NCBI RefSeq assembly: GCF_003286085.1
Contig: NW_020825333.1
Location: 1,178,001-1,242,000, forward strand
Reading direction: 5' to 3'
DNA length: 64,000 nucleotides
Source of the DNA: Drosophila persimilis
Lineage: Eukaryota; Arthropoda; Insecta; Diptera; Drosophilidae
A model generated the notes under the pieces. It did no database searches. It was not told the DNA's origin and saw only the letters and a list, made by a program, of their open reading frames with translations. The position numbers were made by a program, and so were the translations under genes. Shown here piece by piece: positions 55,256 to 64,000 of the stretch (position 1 is the stretch's first letter; every line of letters begins with the position of its first letter).

Positions 55256-56472
55256 TTGAGTTTTCTAACTGCCTCACGGTACGCTGGGCACTTAAAACTT
55301 CCTGAGGCATGGTCCGTGGGGCTACCCGTTTTTTGTGCGCAGAGTATGCAGTGTGGGTCCTTGCTGCTATTTCTGGCCTCATGGTCTCTGCCTCCACATC
55401 TAAAGCACGCTCCTCTGTGGTCCTTTTCTCCGGTGCAGTTTACCGAGATGTGCCCGAACTCCAAACACTTGTAGCATCGTTTTGGCGACACCATTTGCTT
55501 GATACGGTAGTTTACCCAGCCGACCCTTATCTTCCCCATTGCAGCGAGTTTGTTGGCGGCGACTGCATGCAGGGATAGGGTGGCTATCTGCATCCCGCTT
55601 CTGGTGGCTCTTAAGGACCTTACCGCGTCCTCGGGGATTTTGGTTTTCCCTGTGGCACGCTTCAATGCTTCCAATATCTCTGCCTTCGTTGTTATCTCGT
55701 CTAGATCCATTAACTCGAGCCTTGTTTGTTCGGTCAGGGCCCGTACCACTGCCTTGGCCAGCAGTGCATTTCCGACCGCCGATTTGACCTCCTCCGCGCT
55801 GGGGCTTTTTTGAGGCGCAGCAGCAGATCTCCCTTAGCTGTCTTCCTGATGCTTTCCACATCACCGCTCACATGGCTCAGCGTTGCATCTCCTTTCACCG
55901 ATTTTAATAATTCCGCGTAAGTGATGTTTCCTACGCTCGCTATCACTATCTGTTTTTTATCTGGTTCCTACCGAACTGCTGCCACTTGGGGACCGTTCGG
56001 TTTCAAGTTCGCGGTCCGTTCGCTCCCGTGGCCTGAACTTCTTCGGCGGTGTCTGCCTCTGTCCTGCTGTTGGTTCCCTTGCACGTTTTGGTGTCGCTTG
56101 ACTCCTCTCAAGGGTGCCGAGCCCTCTGCCGTTCCTACTTGCCGCTATTGGCGACGTCTGCGTGTCTGCCTCTTTGCGCTCGGGGACCTTACCATTATCT
56201 TGGCTGGTGAGGTCGGCTGCCATCTCCTGCAGGTGTACCAGCTGTGTTAGGCTGTCTCTCATCCGCTGGTTGATGTGCCTCTGGCCGTTGAACAGGGTCG
56301 AGAGGTCCTTCAAGATCAGCCCTATTTGGCGTACCGCGTCCGCCAGGGACTTTGGTGCCGTGGTAGGGCTGCTAAGCGATTCGGCCAGCTGCTGTGCCAA
56401 TGGCGTGGCTTTTGGCTGAGGGGGCGATCTTGCCATCGCTGCGCTTTTTCCAAAGGGGTTTTCTACCTCCAT
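55249..56472 (-). pseudogene. R1-clade ORF1, gag-like zinc-knuckle protein
   Basis: Starts MEVENPFGKSAAMARS at 56472. The N-terminal part is Ser/Pro/Arg rich with a helical segment (NGQRHINQRMRDSLTQL). After a stop near 55957 and a frame change near 55770 the conserved part follows: ALTEQTRLELMDLDEITT, then knuckles CYKCLEFGHISVNC, CFRCGGRDHEAR and CILCAQKTG, ending KLKC-stop. ORF1 proteins bind element RNA in the nucleus or cytoplasm. The last knuckle lacks a canonical residue set but fits R1-type ORF1. Confidence 0.85.
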
Positions 56473-57230
56473 GCCGCTTGCTTTAACAGGTCAGGCGATA
56501 GGGGATCCCGCGCTGGCCACAGGTTTCCCTTGGCTTCTGGTCGATGGGGGATATACCTCCCCTTTTTCGGTTCCCAAACCCCCTTTTTTCCGGGGCGCCG
56601 CCTAGGCGGGGGGTTGGAAAATAAGCGGATCCGCGACCCTCAGCCCCTTCCCCTACCTAGACTTGTGCTAGCTAATTTTGGCCTAGATATAGGCAGGTAT
56701 CGCTTACTCCTTACCAGAACAAATAATTCCGCCTGGAAGTATGCACCTTTCTGTCTTTTTTTTTTTGTTTTTTCCCTCTTCTTCTTTGTTTTTGGTTTTA
56801 TGCTTGTCGGCGGCTGGTTGCTACAAGATTTGTGTAGCCGATAGTACAGCTGATAGTTTGCGCACTATCTAACACTGCTACTAAATCGATCAGCTGCTCG
56901 AGTCACCGAGAATTTAAGAACGCTGTGGAGTGAAGTTCGCGCGAACAAACTTTGTTTTTGTGGTCCCAGTGGGGAGAGAGCGAGAGATAGCTGGACTCGA
57001 TTTCCCCTCCGCCCCTCAGCCCTGGCTGGAGCACCCGATTTCACCTGGTTTCTGCGCTGTGGGATTGCCCTTCACGCTTGGGCCAGGCTCGGTACGTACC
57101 CCTTTCTAATGGAATCCACGCGCTTACTTGTTTACTTTTTTCAGGAGGGTCTAAGGCTTTTTTTTTCCTGATGATCACTGGAGGTACACTAGAAACACGT
57201 CTGTTCACTTACCGTTCACTTTCGTATCTC
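56473..57230 (-). other. R1-clade 5' UTR
   Basis: About 760 bp from the target duplication to the ORF1 start. No gene is seen. An internal promoter would be expected at its start (GAGATACGAAAGTGAAC). Confidence 0.7.
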
Positions 57231-58000
57231 TCATTGATATGCTTGGCATCGGGTATTTGTCGGCCACTGTTGTTTGATTGAGCTTCCGAAAGTCCATTAC
57301 GAAACGTTTCTTTTTATTGCCCGCATCATCAGTGCCCTTTTTGTTGGATTATTATATGGCGATCTGGATTTGCGAATGATTTTGTCTTTCAAAAGGCTCT
57401 TGACCTCGGATTCGACAAAATCAGCCACACCCATAGGGTACGGGTACAGCTTGGAGTAAACTGGTTCGTCGTCCACAGATAGTAGACGCGGATAGCGGAT
57501 AGCGGATAGTGGCCGCGACCGAAGTATTATAAGGCAGAGCGCCGTTAGGGTCGGAAAATGCCTTACTCCTCTTATTTAAAATTTGTATAAAGTCAGCCCT
57601 TATAGCTGGGGGAGCATCGACGTCAATAACGTTTGTGTGGTTGACTTCTATGCACTTGTGGAATTTGATTACCTCAGTCGTGTTACCGAATCTGAGTGTA
57701 CCGCTCTTTAAGCACAATGTCGTAAAATGCTGATAATGATTCCAACAAAAAAAAAATGGGGAGGACTTGCCGAATATTGACAGAAGGCATTTCTTCGAAA
57801 TTTCATTTGTCCCGTTGATTGAGTAGACGGGAAAGGGTGTCTCGACAGGGATGACGCCGTGAAGCCATTTACACGGCTTGATGTAATTCTTTCACGCACC
57901 TGTGTCTATCAGAAGCTTCATATTAATCCCTGCTATTTTCCGCCAAACGAATGGCAGCAGGGATCTTCCCCTAAAAAATTGATTGGGTCACTCTCGTACT
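57231..58000 (-). pseudogene. gypsy protease and RT N-terminus
   Basis: Minus strand: the aspartic protease motif LLIDTGA near 57920 is followed at once by a TGA, then NYIKPCKWLHGVIPV, the flap region and SPFFFCWN. The frame 57717-57421 (LRFGNTTEVIKFHK, RSKAFSDPNGALPYNT) is the linker into RT. From 57460 to 57246 come the first RT residues (VADFVESEVKSLL, KDKIIRKSRSP) and then decayed sequence with stops up to the target duplication. Confidence 0.8.
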
Positions 58001-58407
58001 CTAATTAGCCTTCCGCTTATATCTCAGCGACAGCTTCGGCCGCAGCCAGTCGGTCTGGTTGTCCCCGGCTGTAGTGAGCTCTATTCTCTGCTGCCAATTT
58101 CTCGAGGTGCGCTCTGACGAGTTTGATTTCCTCGCAAAATTTTGATTGCGTCCACCCGCGTCCACGGGCTCTAGGCCCTGGGCCCGAGTCCTGCCGCTAT
58201 TGGATCGTTGGTTGGATCTTCCCTGCTGGGCATTCGACGCGTCTTTCCTTTTGTCGTAATGAGGACTTTTATAGGATTCCACAGCTCTAGTTTGCCTAAA
58301 ATTGCACTGAGGTTGCGCTTGAGTTTGGCGCTGGCCCGTTTTTTGGGCCTCGTCCTCCATGGCCCTGGCGTAATTTGCTGCCAAAACGCTGCGATCCTCG
58401 CTGGATT
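58001..58407 (-). pseudogene. gypsy gag C-terminal part
   Basis: Frame reading SSEDRSVLAANYARAMEDEAQ then a Gln/Arg/Asn-rich basic stretch (CNFRQTRAVESY, NAQQGRSNQRSN) ending KRKAN-stop. The upstream half lies beyond the copia insertion at 63339. The annotated longer frame into 58543 is copia LTR sequence. Confidence 0.72.
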
Positions 58408-58597
58408 TGTTCAAAGTGACCGCCACGATAATTAGATATTGATCTGTAACAACACTGCGCATGTGCCCTGCTGCATATCGATGTTCTGTATATCGATGTT
58501 CCCTTTTCGGTGTCTCTCTCTTGCGTATGTTACTCGGAAGCACATATAATTCTGTATACTGATATTCTGCTGTCTTACAAATAAAATAACTTTAACA
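58408..58597 (+). repeat. copia-type 5' LTR
   Basis: 190 bp, with two tandem ATATCGATGTTC motifs. AATAAAATAA lies near its end. Confidence 0.94.
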
Positions 58598-58611
58598 GGT
58601 TATGGGCCCAG
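58598..58611 (+). promoter_or_regulatory. copia-type primer binding site, internal initiator tRNA-Met
   Basis: GGTTATGGGCCCAG directly follows the LTR. It matches the copia primer site, which pairs with the anticodon-arm half of initiator tRNA-Met. Confidence 0.9.
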
Positions 58612-59126
58612 ACACCAATTCACCCAGAAACAGTATAAAACAGAAACAGTGAGAAACAATAAACATTGTTTGGTGCTTAGTGAAAAGCAGTGCTAAAAAA
58701 ATGGCATAGACTCATTGGGGTTATGTGTGTACATAGAAAGGCAAAAGAACAAGTTGAACAAATTCAACGGAGATTCGCATTGTGTTTTTTTGATTAGAAT
58801 TTTGCAGCGAATCGGACCGTTGCCGTGGTTTAAAGTCCAAAATAAAGCAGTCCCAACGGATCAAGAAACACAAAAGCGAACGGAGACTCAAGTGTGTATA
58901 CCAAAAAGTGCGTATGCCAAGCCGCACAAAACGGCGAGTGTGTATACCCAAAAGTGTGTATACCAAGGCATAGAAAATCGCGAGTGTGTGTGTGTAAATA
59001 GCAACTCGGAGGGATACTTAAAAGAAAACGAAAAAAAAAACAAAAGAAAGACACGGACAACAGTATTGTCGTCGTAGTTGCTTTGTGCATTACAAATTTT
59101 GCACTGTGGGACAATAAGTATAAAAA
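58612..59126 (+). other. copia-type leader
   Basis: About 515 bp before gag. It has repeats of GTGTATACCAAAAGTG-type sequence at 58890-58970. An open frame there (58715-59077) has no recognisable domain and is probably chance. Confidence 0.65.
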
Positions 59127-61235
59127 ATGAGTGGAAATATGAATTTCAATATTGAGAAACTGGACGAAAACAATTATAGCACATGGGAAGTTTTGATGAG
59201 AAGTGTTCTCATACAAAATGATTTGTGGCCAATCGTCAGTGGTAAAATTGAGCTTAGTGAAAGTGCAACAAGTGAGCAACGTGCAGCTTTTGAACTAAAG
59301 GATCAAAAGGCGTTGGCGTCAATTTTACTTTGTGTTAAATCGACCCAACTAAACAATATTAAAAATTGTGTATCGTCGTCACAGGCATGGCAAAAGCTAA
59401 ATAAAATTCACAGGCCAAGCGGACCAGCAAGGGTAGTGTTTTTAATTAAACAATTGTTGACGTTAAAAATGTCGGATGGTATAAGTGCACAGGAATATTT
59501 GCGGAAATTCCAGGTGGTACACGAGGCTTTAGCAGAGGTCAACATAAAGGTTGATGAAAAGATCTTATCAGTTGTGTTGCTAAATGGTTTGCCTAAATCG
59601 TATGAAAGTTTTGTTGTTGCGATTGAGACGCGAGATGATTTGCCGAGCTTGAGCATGCTAAAAATAAAAATTTCTGAAGAAGCGAATAGGCAGGAAGATA
59701 GCATTAGCAAGGAAATTACAAGTAGCGCGGAACTACACGTCAGTTATGACAACAACAATTTTAAGAAAAACTTTAAGAAGGGCAAAAAGTGTTTTAAGTG
59801 CGGAAAGGAAGGCCATTTTAAATCGGAATGCCGTGCTAAAAGCAAGCAGGAAGGAGCAAACAACAAGGGCGCAAACAGTAAAAGCGGGGAAAGATTGGGT
59901 ACAATGCTTTGCGTAACCGAATATGACAAAGTGGAACCAGAAAAATATGTACCAATCCTAAGTTTAGCTAAGCCGAATGACCAGATGTTAAATGCATGGT
60001 GCATAGACAGTGGCGCAACGGCGCATCTATGTTGTGACAAGGAACGCTTTGTGTCGTTCACGGAAGATAATCAAAAAGTATTTTTAGCCGGCGGTAAATC
60101 ACTTATTGCTGAAGGGCATGGAACTGTTCAAGTAAAGTTCGGTGATAGATCCGTTACGATGGAAAATGTTATCTTGGTACCAGATTTGCAGTACAATTTT
60201 ATATCGGTCACAAAACTATTAAAACATGGAAAAAAAGTTGTGTTTGAGAAAAATCAAGCGATGATTTTTGAAAACGGAAAAATAGTTATAAAGGCACATC
60301 TGGAAAATGGATTGTTTATGGTTCAGGACAATCAGGAAAAGTGTGTGAACATTGTAAATGTTGAGGCAGATGCATTCAAATGGCACAATAGGTTCGGACA
60401 TGTACATTTTGACGCATTAAAGGAAATGGTTAACAAGGAGATGGTAATAGGTCTCAAGGGCATATACAAGCCAAAACAAGTGTGTGCAACATGCGCAAAA
60501 AGTAAAATTTGCGTGCAACCATTTCAATCGAGCACAAACAGGTCAAAGGGCGTTCTAGACTTAATACATACTGATGTATGCGGTCCAATGCAAAAGCAGT
60601 CAATGGGAGGCAATCGATATTTCGCCACATTTATTGATGATTGTTCAAGATATGTATCAGTAAGTTTCCTAAAAACCAAAGATCAGGTTTTCGAGGCTTT
60701 TAAAGAATTTAAAAGTCAAGTTGAGTGCCAAACTGGGAGAAAAGTCAAGGTTTTACGAAGCGACAATGGCCGAGAATACATATCAAACGTTTTTGACAAT
60801 TACCTAAACCAAAATGGAATAAAGCGAAACTTAACAGTGCCATATACACCTCAACAAAACGGAGTTGCAGAAAGGGCCAACAGAACATTGGTAGAAATGG
60901 CAAGAAGTATGCTGCTGCATGCTGGGTTGAGTGAATGCTATTGGGCAGAAGCGATTCGAACTGCCACGTATTTGCGAAATAGAGTGGCAAGCAGCTGCTT
61001 GAGCGGGGTGACACCTTTTGAAATATGGACAGGTCGAAAGCCAGTGGTATCGCATTTAAGAGTTTTTGGCTCAGTAGCGATAGCTCTAGATAAAACAAAG
61101 AAATCAAAGTTCGCACAGAAAGGCTTAGAGTATATAATGGTGGGCTACTCGGATACGGCCAAAGCATACCGTTTGGTCAGTAAAGAAACCAGGAAACTCG
61201 TAGAGAGTGACATCCCTCATTTTTGTAGAACCTGA
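59127..61235 (+). CDS. copia-type gag, protease and integrase
   Basis: 702 residues starting MSGNMNFNIEKLDENNYSTW, the usual copia gag opening. Capsid-like region to about residue 200, zinc knuckle CFKCGKEGHFKSEC at about 222-235, protease CIDSGATAH near 291, integrase zinc region HNRFGHVHFDAL to CATCAKSK at about 418-455, and DDE core with HTDVCGP (481), RSDNGREY (543) and NGVAERANRTL (580). The frame stops at 61235 after a shift near 61200. Gag forms the particle, protease cleaves it, and integrase inserts cDNA with 5-bp duplications. All catalytic residues visible are intact. Confidence 0.92.
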   Translation: MSGNMNFNIEKLDENNYSTWEVLMRSVLIQNDLWPIVSGKIELSESATSEQRAAFELKDQKALASILLCVKSTQLNNIKNCVSSSQAWQKLNKIHRPSGPARVVFLIKQLLTLKMSDGISAQEYLRKFQVVHEALAEVNIKVDEKILSVVLLNGLPKSYESFVVAIETRDDLPSLSMLKIKISEEANRQEDSISKEITSSAELHVSYDNNNFKKNFKKGKKCFKCGKEGHFKSECRAKSKQEGANNKGANSKSGERLGTMLCVTEYDKVEPEKYVPILSLAKPNDQMLNAWCIDSGATAHLCCDKERFVSFTEDNQKVFLAGGKSLIAEGHGTVQVKFGDRSVTMENVILVPDLQYNFISVTKLLKHGKKVVFEKNQAMIFENGKIVIKAHLENGLFMVQDNQEKCVNIVNVEADAFKWHNRFGHVHFDALKEMVNKEMVIGLKGIYKPKQVCATCAKSKICVQPFQSSTNRSKGVLDLIHTDVCGPMQKQSMGGNRYFATFIDDCSRYVSVSFLKTKDQVFEAFKEFKSQVECQTGRKVKVLRSDNGREYISNVFDNYLNQNGIKRNLTVPYTPQQNGVAERANRTLVEMARSMLLHAGLSECYWAEAIRTATYLRNRVASSCLSGVTPFEIWTGRKPVVSHLRVFGSVAIALDKTKKSKFAQKGLEYIMVGYSDTAKAYRLVSKETRKLVESDIPHFCRT

Positions 61236-63057
61236 AGGGGGCAAACTAGATGCATCATGTTCCAATGACATATCATCAATTGAGGTTCAACAAAACCAGA
61301 ACGCTGAACCCGAAATGGATAGCGAGCAATTTAAAGATCCAGAAAATGAGCCAGAAAATCAGGAGGAGATTAGGTCTAGTAATGACATTCTTGTAATTCC
61401 AGAACCAATAAGAGGACCAGGACGCCCAACCATAGTACGGACGGGCAAACCAGGACGACCAAGGAAGCAGTATCATATGCTCAATGCGATACTGGCAGCA
61501 GACGTACAAGTTCCACAAAACTACGCACAAGCTGAACGGTCTACTGAAGGCGAGATATGGAAAGCATCAATGAAGGACGAGTACGAATCTCTCGTGAAGA
61601 ACGGCACGTGGTCGCTTACTAAATTGCCTAGCGGGAAAAAGTCCATTGGATGCAGATGGGTTTACGCAGTTAAGTCCAATCCGGATGGAAGCGTGAACAG
61701 GCTCAAATCACGTCTGGTGGCGAAAGGTTGTAGCCAACGCTACGGGATCGACTACAAGGAAACATTTGCACCAGTTGTACGCCACGCAACTATCAGGTTG
61801 ATAATTGCACTTGCAGTCGAACATGGTCTCCACCTACATCAAATGGATGTTGTCACGGCGTATCTCAACGGCGAATTGGAAGATGAGGTTTTTATGAGAC
61901 AACCTGAGGGCTTCATCAGCGAAGTTCACCCAAATCACGTTTTGAGGCTTCACAAAAGTATATATGGCCTAAAACAATCAGGAAGAGTGTGGAACTCTAC
62001 GTTGGATGCAACGCTGAGACGCATTGGTTTTATACCGACTGTCAACGAACCCTGTCTGTATCGTAAGCCAGGTAAAAATATGTGTCTAATAGCTGTATAC
62101 GTAGATGACATTATTTTGGCGTGTAAGGACCTAGATGATATATCTGATATCAAGATAAAGATCGCAGCAGAATTTGATGTGGTTGACATCGGGCCTATGC
62201 AATACTTTTTAGGTATTGAGGTGAAACGTGAAGGCAGTACGGGTGCGATTTCAATCAGCCAACAGAAATATATTAGAGAGTTGCTCGAACAGTACAATTT
62301 GAAAGATTGTCGACAGACGTCCACGCCTCTTGAAGCTGGTTACCAGGTGGCATGCAACAAAGAGGATTGCCGCAGGGTCGACATCACATCGTTCCAAAAG
62401 CTAATTGGAGAGTTATCTTATCTTGCTGTTATGACTCGTCCAGACATTGCGCATTCGGTGAACAAATTAGCACAACGTAACAAGGATCCTCATTCCGAGC
62501 ATGAAGCGGCAGCCAAGCACATCCTTCGATATTTGGCAAAAACTATCGACTGGGAGATATGCTACACAAAGCAAGGAAAGGCAATTGAGTGTTTTGTTGA
62601 TGCAGATTGGGCAAGTGATATGACGAACCGAAAGTCATTCACTGGCTATGTATGCATGTTGGCAGGAGGAGCGGTTTCTTGGGAGTCAAGAAAGCAATCG
62701 ACGGTTGCCCTCAGTTCCACGGAGGCAGAGTACATAGCCTTATCATCTGCAGCAAAAGAGGCGATATACTTTCGCAGCCTACTGATTGACTTAAAGCTGA
62801 TATCCAAGGAGTCAGCTATTCAGATGTACGGCGACAACATTGGAGCACAGCAGCTTGCTAGAAACCCCATGTTTCATGCACGTACAAAGCACATCGACGT
62901 CAAGATACATCATATTCGAGAGGTTCTCAAGAGAGGTGAAGTCAACATTGCATATCTGCCAACCGATGAGATGATAGCAGATGTCCTCACAAAGAACTTA
63001 GCCAAGGTTAAGCACCATAAATTTGTATTCGCATTTGGTTTAAAAGATCGTTTATAA
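61207..63057 (+). CDS. copia-type reverse transcriptase and RNase H
   Basis: The frame overlaps the integrase frame by 29 bases and lies in the +1 frame. Its first codon in the overlap is GTG, so it is entered by frameshift or, more likely, separated by a one-base indel in TCATTTTTGTAG near 61220. RT motifs: GCRWVYAVKSNPDGS, RLVAKGCSQRYGIDYKETF, catalytic YVDD (AVYVDDIILAC) near residue 298, YFLGIEVKR near 335. RNase H: CFVDADWASD near 461, SSTEAEYIALSSA near 505, and NPMFHARTKHIDVKIHHIRE. Apart from the junction the frame is intact. It copies RNA to cDNA in the particle. Confidence 0.92.
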   Translation: MTSLIFVEPEGGKLDASCSNDISSIEVQQNQNAEPEMDSEQFKDPENEPENQEEIRSSNDILVIPEPIRGPGRPTIVRTGKPGRPRKQYHMLNAILAADVQVPQNYAQAERSTEGEIWKASMKDEYESLVKNGTWSLTKLPSGKKSIGCRWVYAVKSNPDGSVNRLKSRLVAKGCSQRYGIDYKETFAPVVRHATIRLIIALAVEHGLHLHQMDVVTAYLNGELEDEVFMRQPEGFISEVHPNHVLRLHKSIYGLKQSGRVWNSTLDATLRRIGFIPTVNEPCLYRKPGKNMCLIAVYVDDIILACKDLDDISDIKIKIAAEFDVVDIGPMQYFLGIEVKREGSTGAISISQQKYIRELLEQYNLKDCRQTSTPLEAGYQVACNKEDCRRVDITSFQKLIGELSYLAVMTRPDIAHSVNKLAQRNKDPHSEHEAAAKHILRYLAKTIDWEICYTKQGKAIECFVDADWASDMTNRKSFTGYVCMLAGGAVSWESRKQSTVALSSTEAEYIALSSAAKEAIYFRSLLIDLKLISKESAIQMYGDNIGAQQLARNPMFHARTKHIDVKIHHIREVLKRGEVNIAYLPTDEMIADVLTKNLAKVKHHKFVFAFGLKDRL

Positions 63058-63129
63058 GTGCTTGACATGTTATTGAATATTAGTTAAGTATATTTAAAGT
63101 TTGTAAACATGCGTTGTGTTGAGGAGGAG
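63058..63129 (+). other. copia-type 3' UTR and polypurine tract
   Basis: TTGAGGAGGAG (63119-63129) immediately precedes the 3' LTR. Confidence 0.8.
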
Positions 63130-63333
63130 TGTTCAAAGTGACCGCCACGATAATTAGATATTGATCTGTAACAACACTGCGCATGTGCCCTGCTGCATAT
63201 CGATGTTCTCATATCGATGTTCTGTATATCGATGTTCCCTTTTCGGTGTCTCTCTCTTGCGTATGTTACTCGGAAGCACATATAATTCTGTATACTGATA
63301 TTCTGCTGTCTTACAAATAAAATAACTTTAACA
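63130..63333 (+). repeat. copia-type 3' LTR
   Basis: 204 bp, 14 longer than the 5' LTR because it has three instead of two ATATCGATGTTC units. GGATT follows. Confidence 0.94.
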
Positions 63334-64000
63334 GGATTCCGCCGCTTCGGCAAGGGCCAGAGCGGTCTGCAGATCTTTCGGTCTTGCCGAAAATACTGCT
63401 GTTTTCAATGTTCTTCTTAAGCCTGAAACGAATACGTCTATAGCGTCGTCCCTAGCTTTCTCGTTTAGAATGCCCTCTACGAGAGAGACCTATTTCTCAA
63501 TCTCGTCATAGTATTCCGCCAAGGACAGGTTTCCCTGCCGCATGGTGGACTGTATTGAAAGATGACAGGACGTTATTTGCGGCCCCTTTTATTTTATTCC
63601 TGATTATGCCTGTCGCCATATAATGTCTAGCGCTGCCCTCATAGGCGCTGCTTGGCGACAAGCCACATAATAATCCTGTTAGCCTTCGAACGTCAACAGA
63701 GCAATCTCGGCTTGTAATTGGTGTAACCTGGTCTCGAACCACGAGGCCTGATTTTGCAGTGCGGCCTCTATAGCTGCTGCGAAAGTTGCCGGATTCATGA
63801 TGTCAGGGGAACGTTCGTTGCTCCAGTCAAATGGAAGGCCCCTTAGACACAAACGTAAACTATCGTCGCTATCGGATTGTTCTTGCTTGCTATCACCTGG
63901 GTCTTTCAGGTTCTCACACAGTGAAACTAAGCTATCGGACCGCTTAAAGGACTAGAGGTCACTATTGGAACTGTTAGGGCTATTGCCCATTAGCAACTTC
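63334..64000 (-). pseudogene. gypsy gag N-terminal part
   Basis: Minus-strand fragments: a start-like MNPATFAAAIEAALQNQAS near 63798 with WFETRLHQLQAEIALL, then stops and frame changes, and ALALAEAAES at 63375-63334, which continues SSEDRSVL across the copia insertion. 63800-64000 is probably leader. It fits gypsy gag by continuity with 58001-58407; motifs are weak. Confidence 0.65.

Larger units (their letters stand above)
52902..57230 (-). mobile_element. R1-clade non-LTR retrotransposon
   Basis: A minus-strand LINE inserted in gypsy RT. TCATTGATATGCTTG flanks it at 52887-52901 and 57231-57245 (15-bp target duplication). A T14 run (52902-52915) is its poly(A) tail. It has ORF1 with zinc knuckles, ORF2 with AP endonuclease and RT start, and a 3' piece with the C-terminal zinc motif. 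Most of RT is replaced by a 342-bp piece of gypsy (53343-53684). Endonuclease and ORF1 type favour the R1 clade. It is not in rDNA here. Confidence 0.88.
58408..63333 (+). mobile_element. Ty1/copia-type LTR retrotransposon
   Basis: A 4926-bp plus-strand element with short LTRs (190 and 204 bp, TGTTCAAAG to TTTAACA), GGATT target duplications at 58403-58407 and 63334-63338, a copia-type internal tRNA-iMet primer site and a purine tract. Integrase precedes RT, the copia order. The coding region is split by a single frameshift. Insertion is in gypsy gag. Confidence 0.95.
50873..64000 (-). mobile_element. gypsy-clade LTR retrotransposon, decayed and interrupted
   Basis: Minus-strand pieces at 50873-52901, 57231-58407 and 63334-64000 fit together as integrase, RT, protease and gag of one gypsy-type element. 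Two later insertions split it: an R1-clade LINE in RT and a copia element in gag. RT and integrase motifs are closest to gypsy itself rather than to the 17.6 group. No env or LTR is recognised on the left; the 5' end lies beyond the right edge. Many frame breaks show it is old. Confidence 0.85.

Noticed and set aside
58715..59077. Extra gene upstream of copia gag
   Set aside because: Leader frame without domain; its sequence is made of short repeats.

Overview
This window is a dense nest of transposable elements. I see no intact host gene in it. The element families (17.6/297-type and gypsy errantiviruses, roo-like and Pao-like BEL elements, a CR1-type and an R1-clade LINE, a small copia element, a hAT fragment), the A+T-rich spacers and tRNA-Ser/tRNA-Trp primed retroelements all point to a Drosophila-like dipteran, from heterochromatin or another TE-rich region. 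The species call is inference.

Layout. 1-4858: a minus-strand BEL/Pao element (copy A) that runs off the left edge, with its RT catalytic motif and most of its 5' LTR deleted. 4466-15100: two tandem copies of a ~2.25 kb unit (BEL leader, BEL LTR, then an unidentified ~1.35 kb block); the first copy lost most of the LTR. The second copy is split by a young minus-strand 17.6/297-like element (8067-14669; 596-bp LTRs, ATAT target duplication). The first copy preserves the empty insertion site. 15101-19612: a plus-strand CR1-like LINE with poly(A). 19613-20349: the end of an LTR with a tRNA-Lys-type primer site and a leader holding three small hairpin repeats. 20350-20940: a hAT/CGGBP1-like transposase fragment, cut off by a minus-strand BEL LTR (20941-21413).

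21423-46374: two roo-like units in tandem sharing a middle LTR (LTR-internal-LTR-internal-LTR), inserted with a CCCCC duplication into the polypurine tract of a second minus-strand BEL element (copy B), whose body resumes at 46375 and breaks near 48885. Each ~12 kb unit is itself composite: a roo-like gag-pol, a partial LTR, DINE/Helitron-like repeats on both sides of a ~1.8 kb fragment of a host BTB-domain gene, then a second roo-like integrase and env end. Diagnostic bases show the middle LTR is a mosaic of the outer two, as expected from unequal LTR-LTR crossover.

48886-50872: an unidentified G+C-rich stretch, possibly the end and LTR of an Ulysses/Osvaldo-type element, with an ~82-bp tandem repeat. 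50873-64000: a decayed minus-strand gypsy element, interrupted by an R1-clade LINE (52902-57230; 15-bp target duplication) and by a plus-strand copia element (58408-63333; 5-bp duplication). The LINE carries a 342-bp patch of the host gypsy integrase in place of most of its reverse transcriptase.

The genes do not form a cellular pathway; they are replication modules of separate retroelements, most of them disabled. The best candidate for something new is the composite roo-like unit with its captured BTB-gene fragment. I do not see evidence for an unknown functional system.
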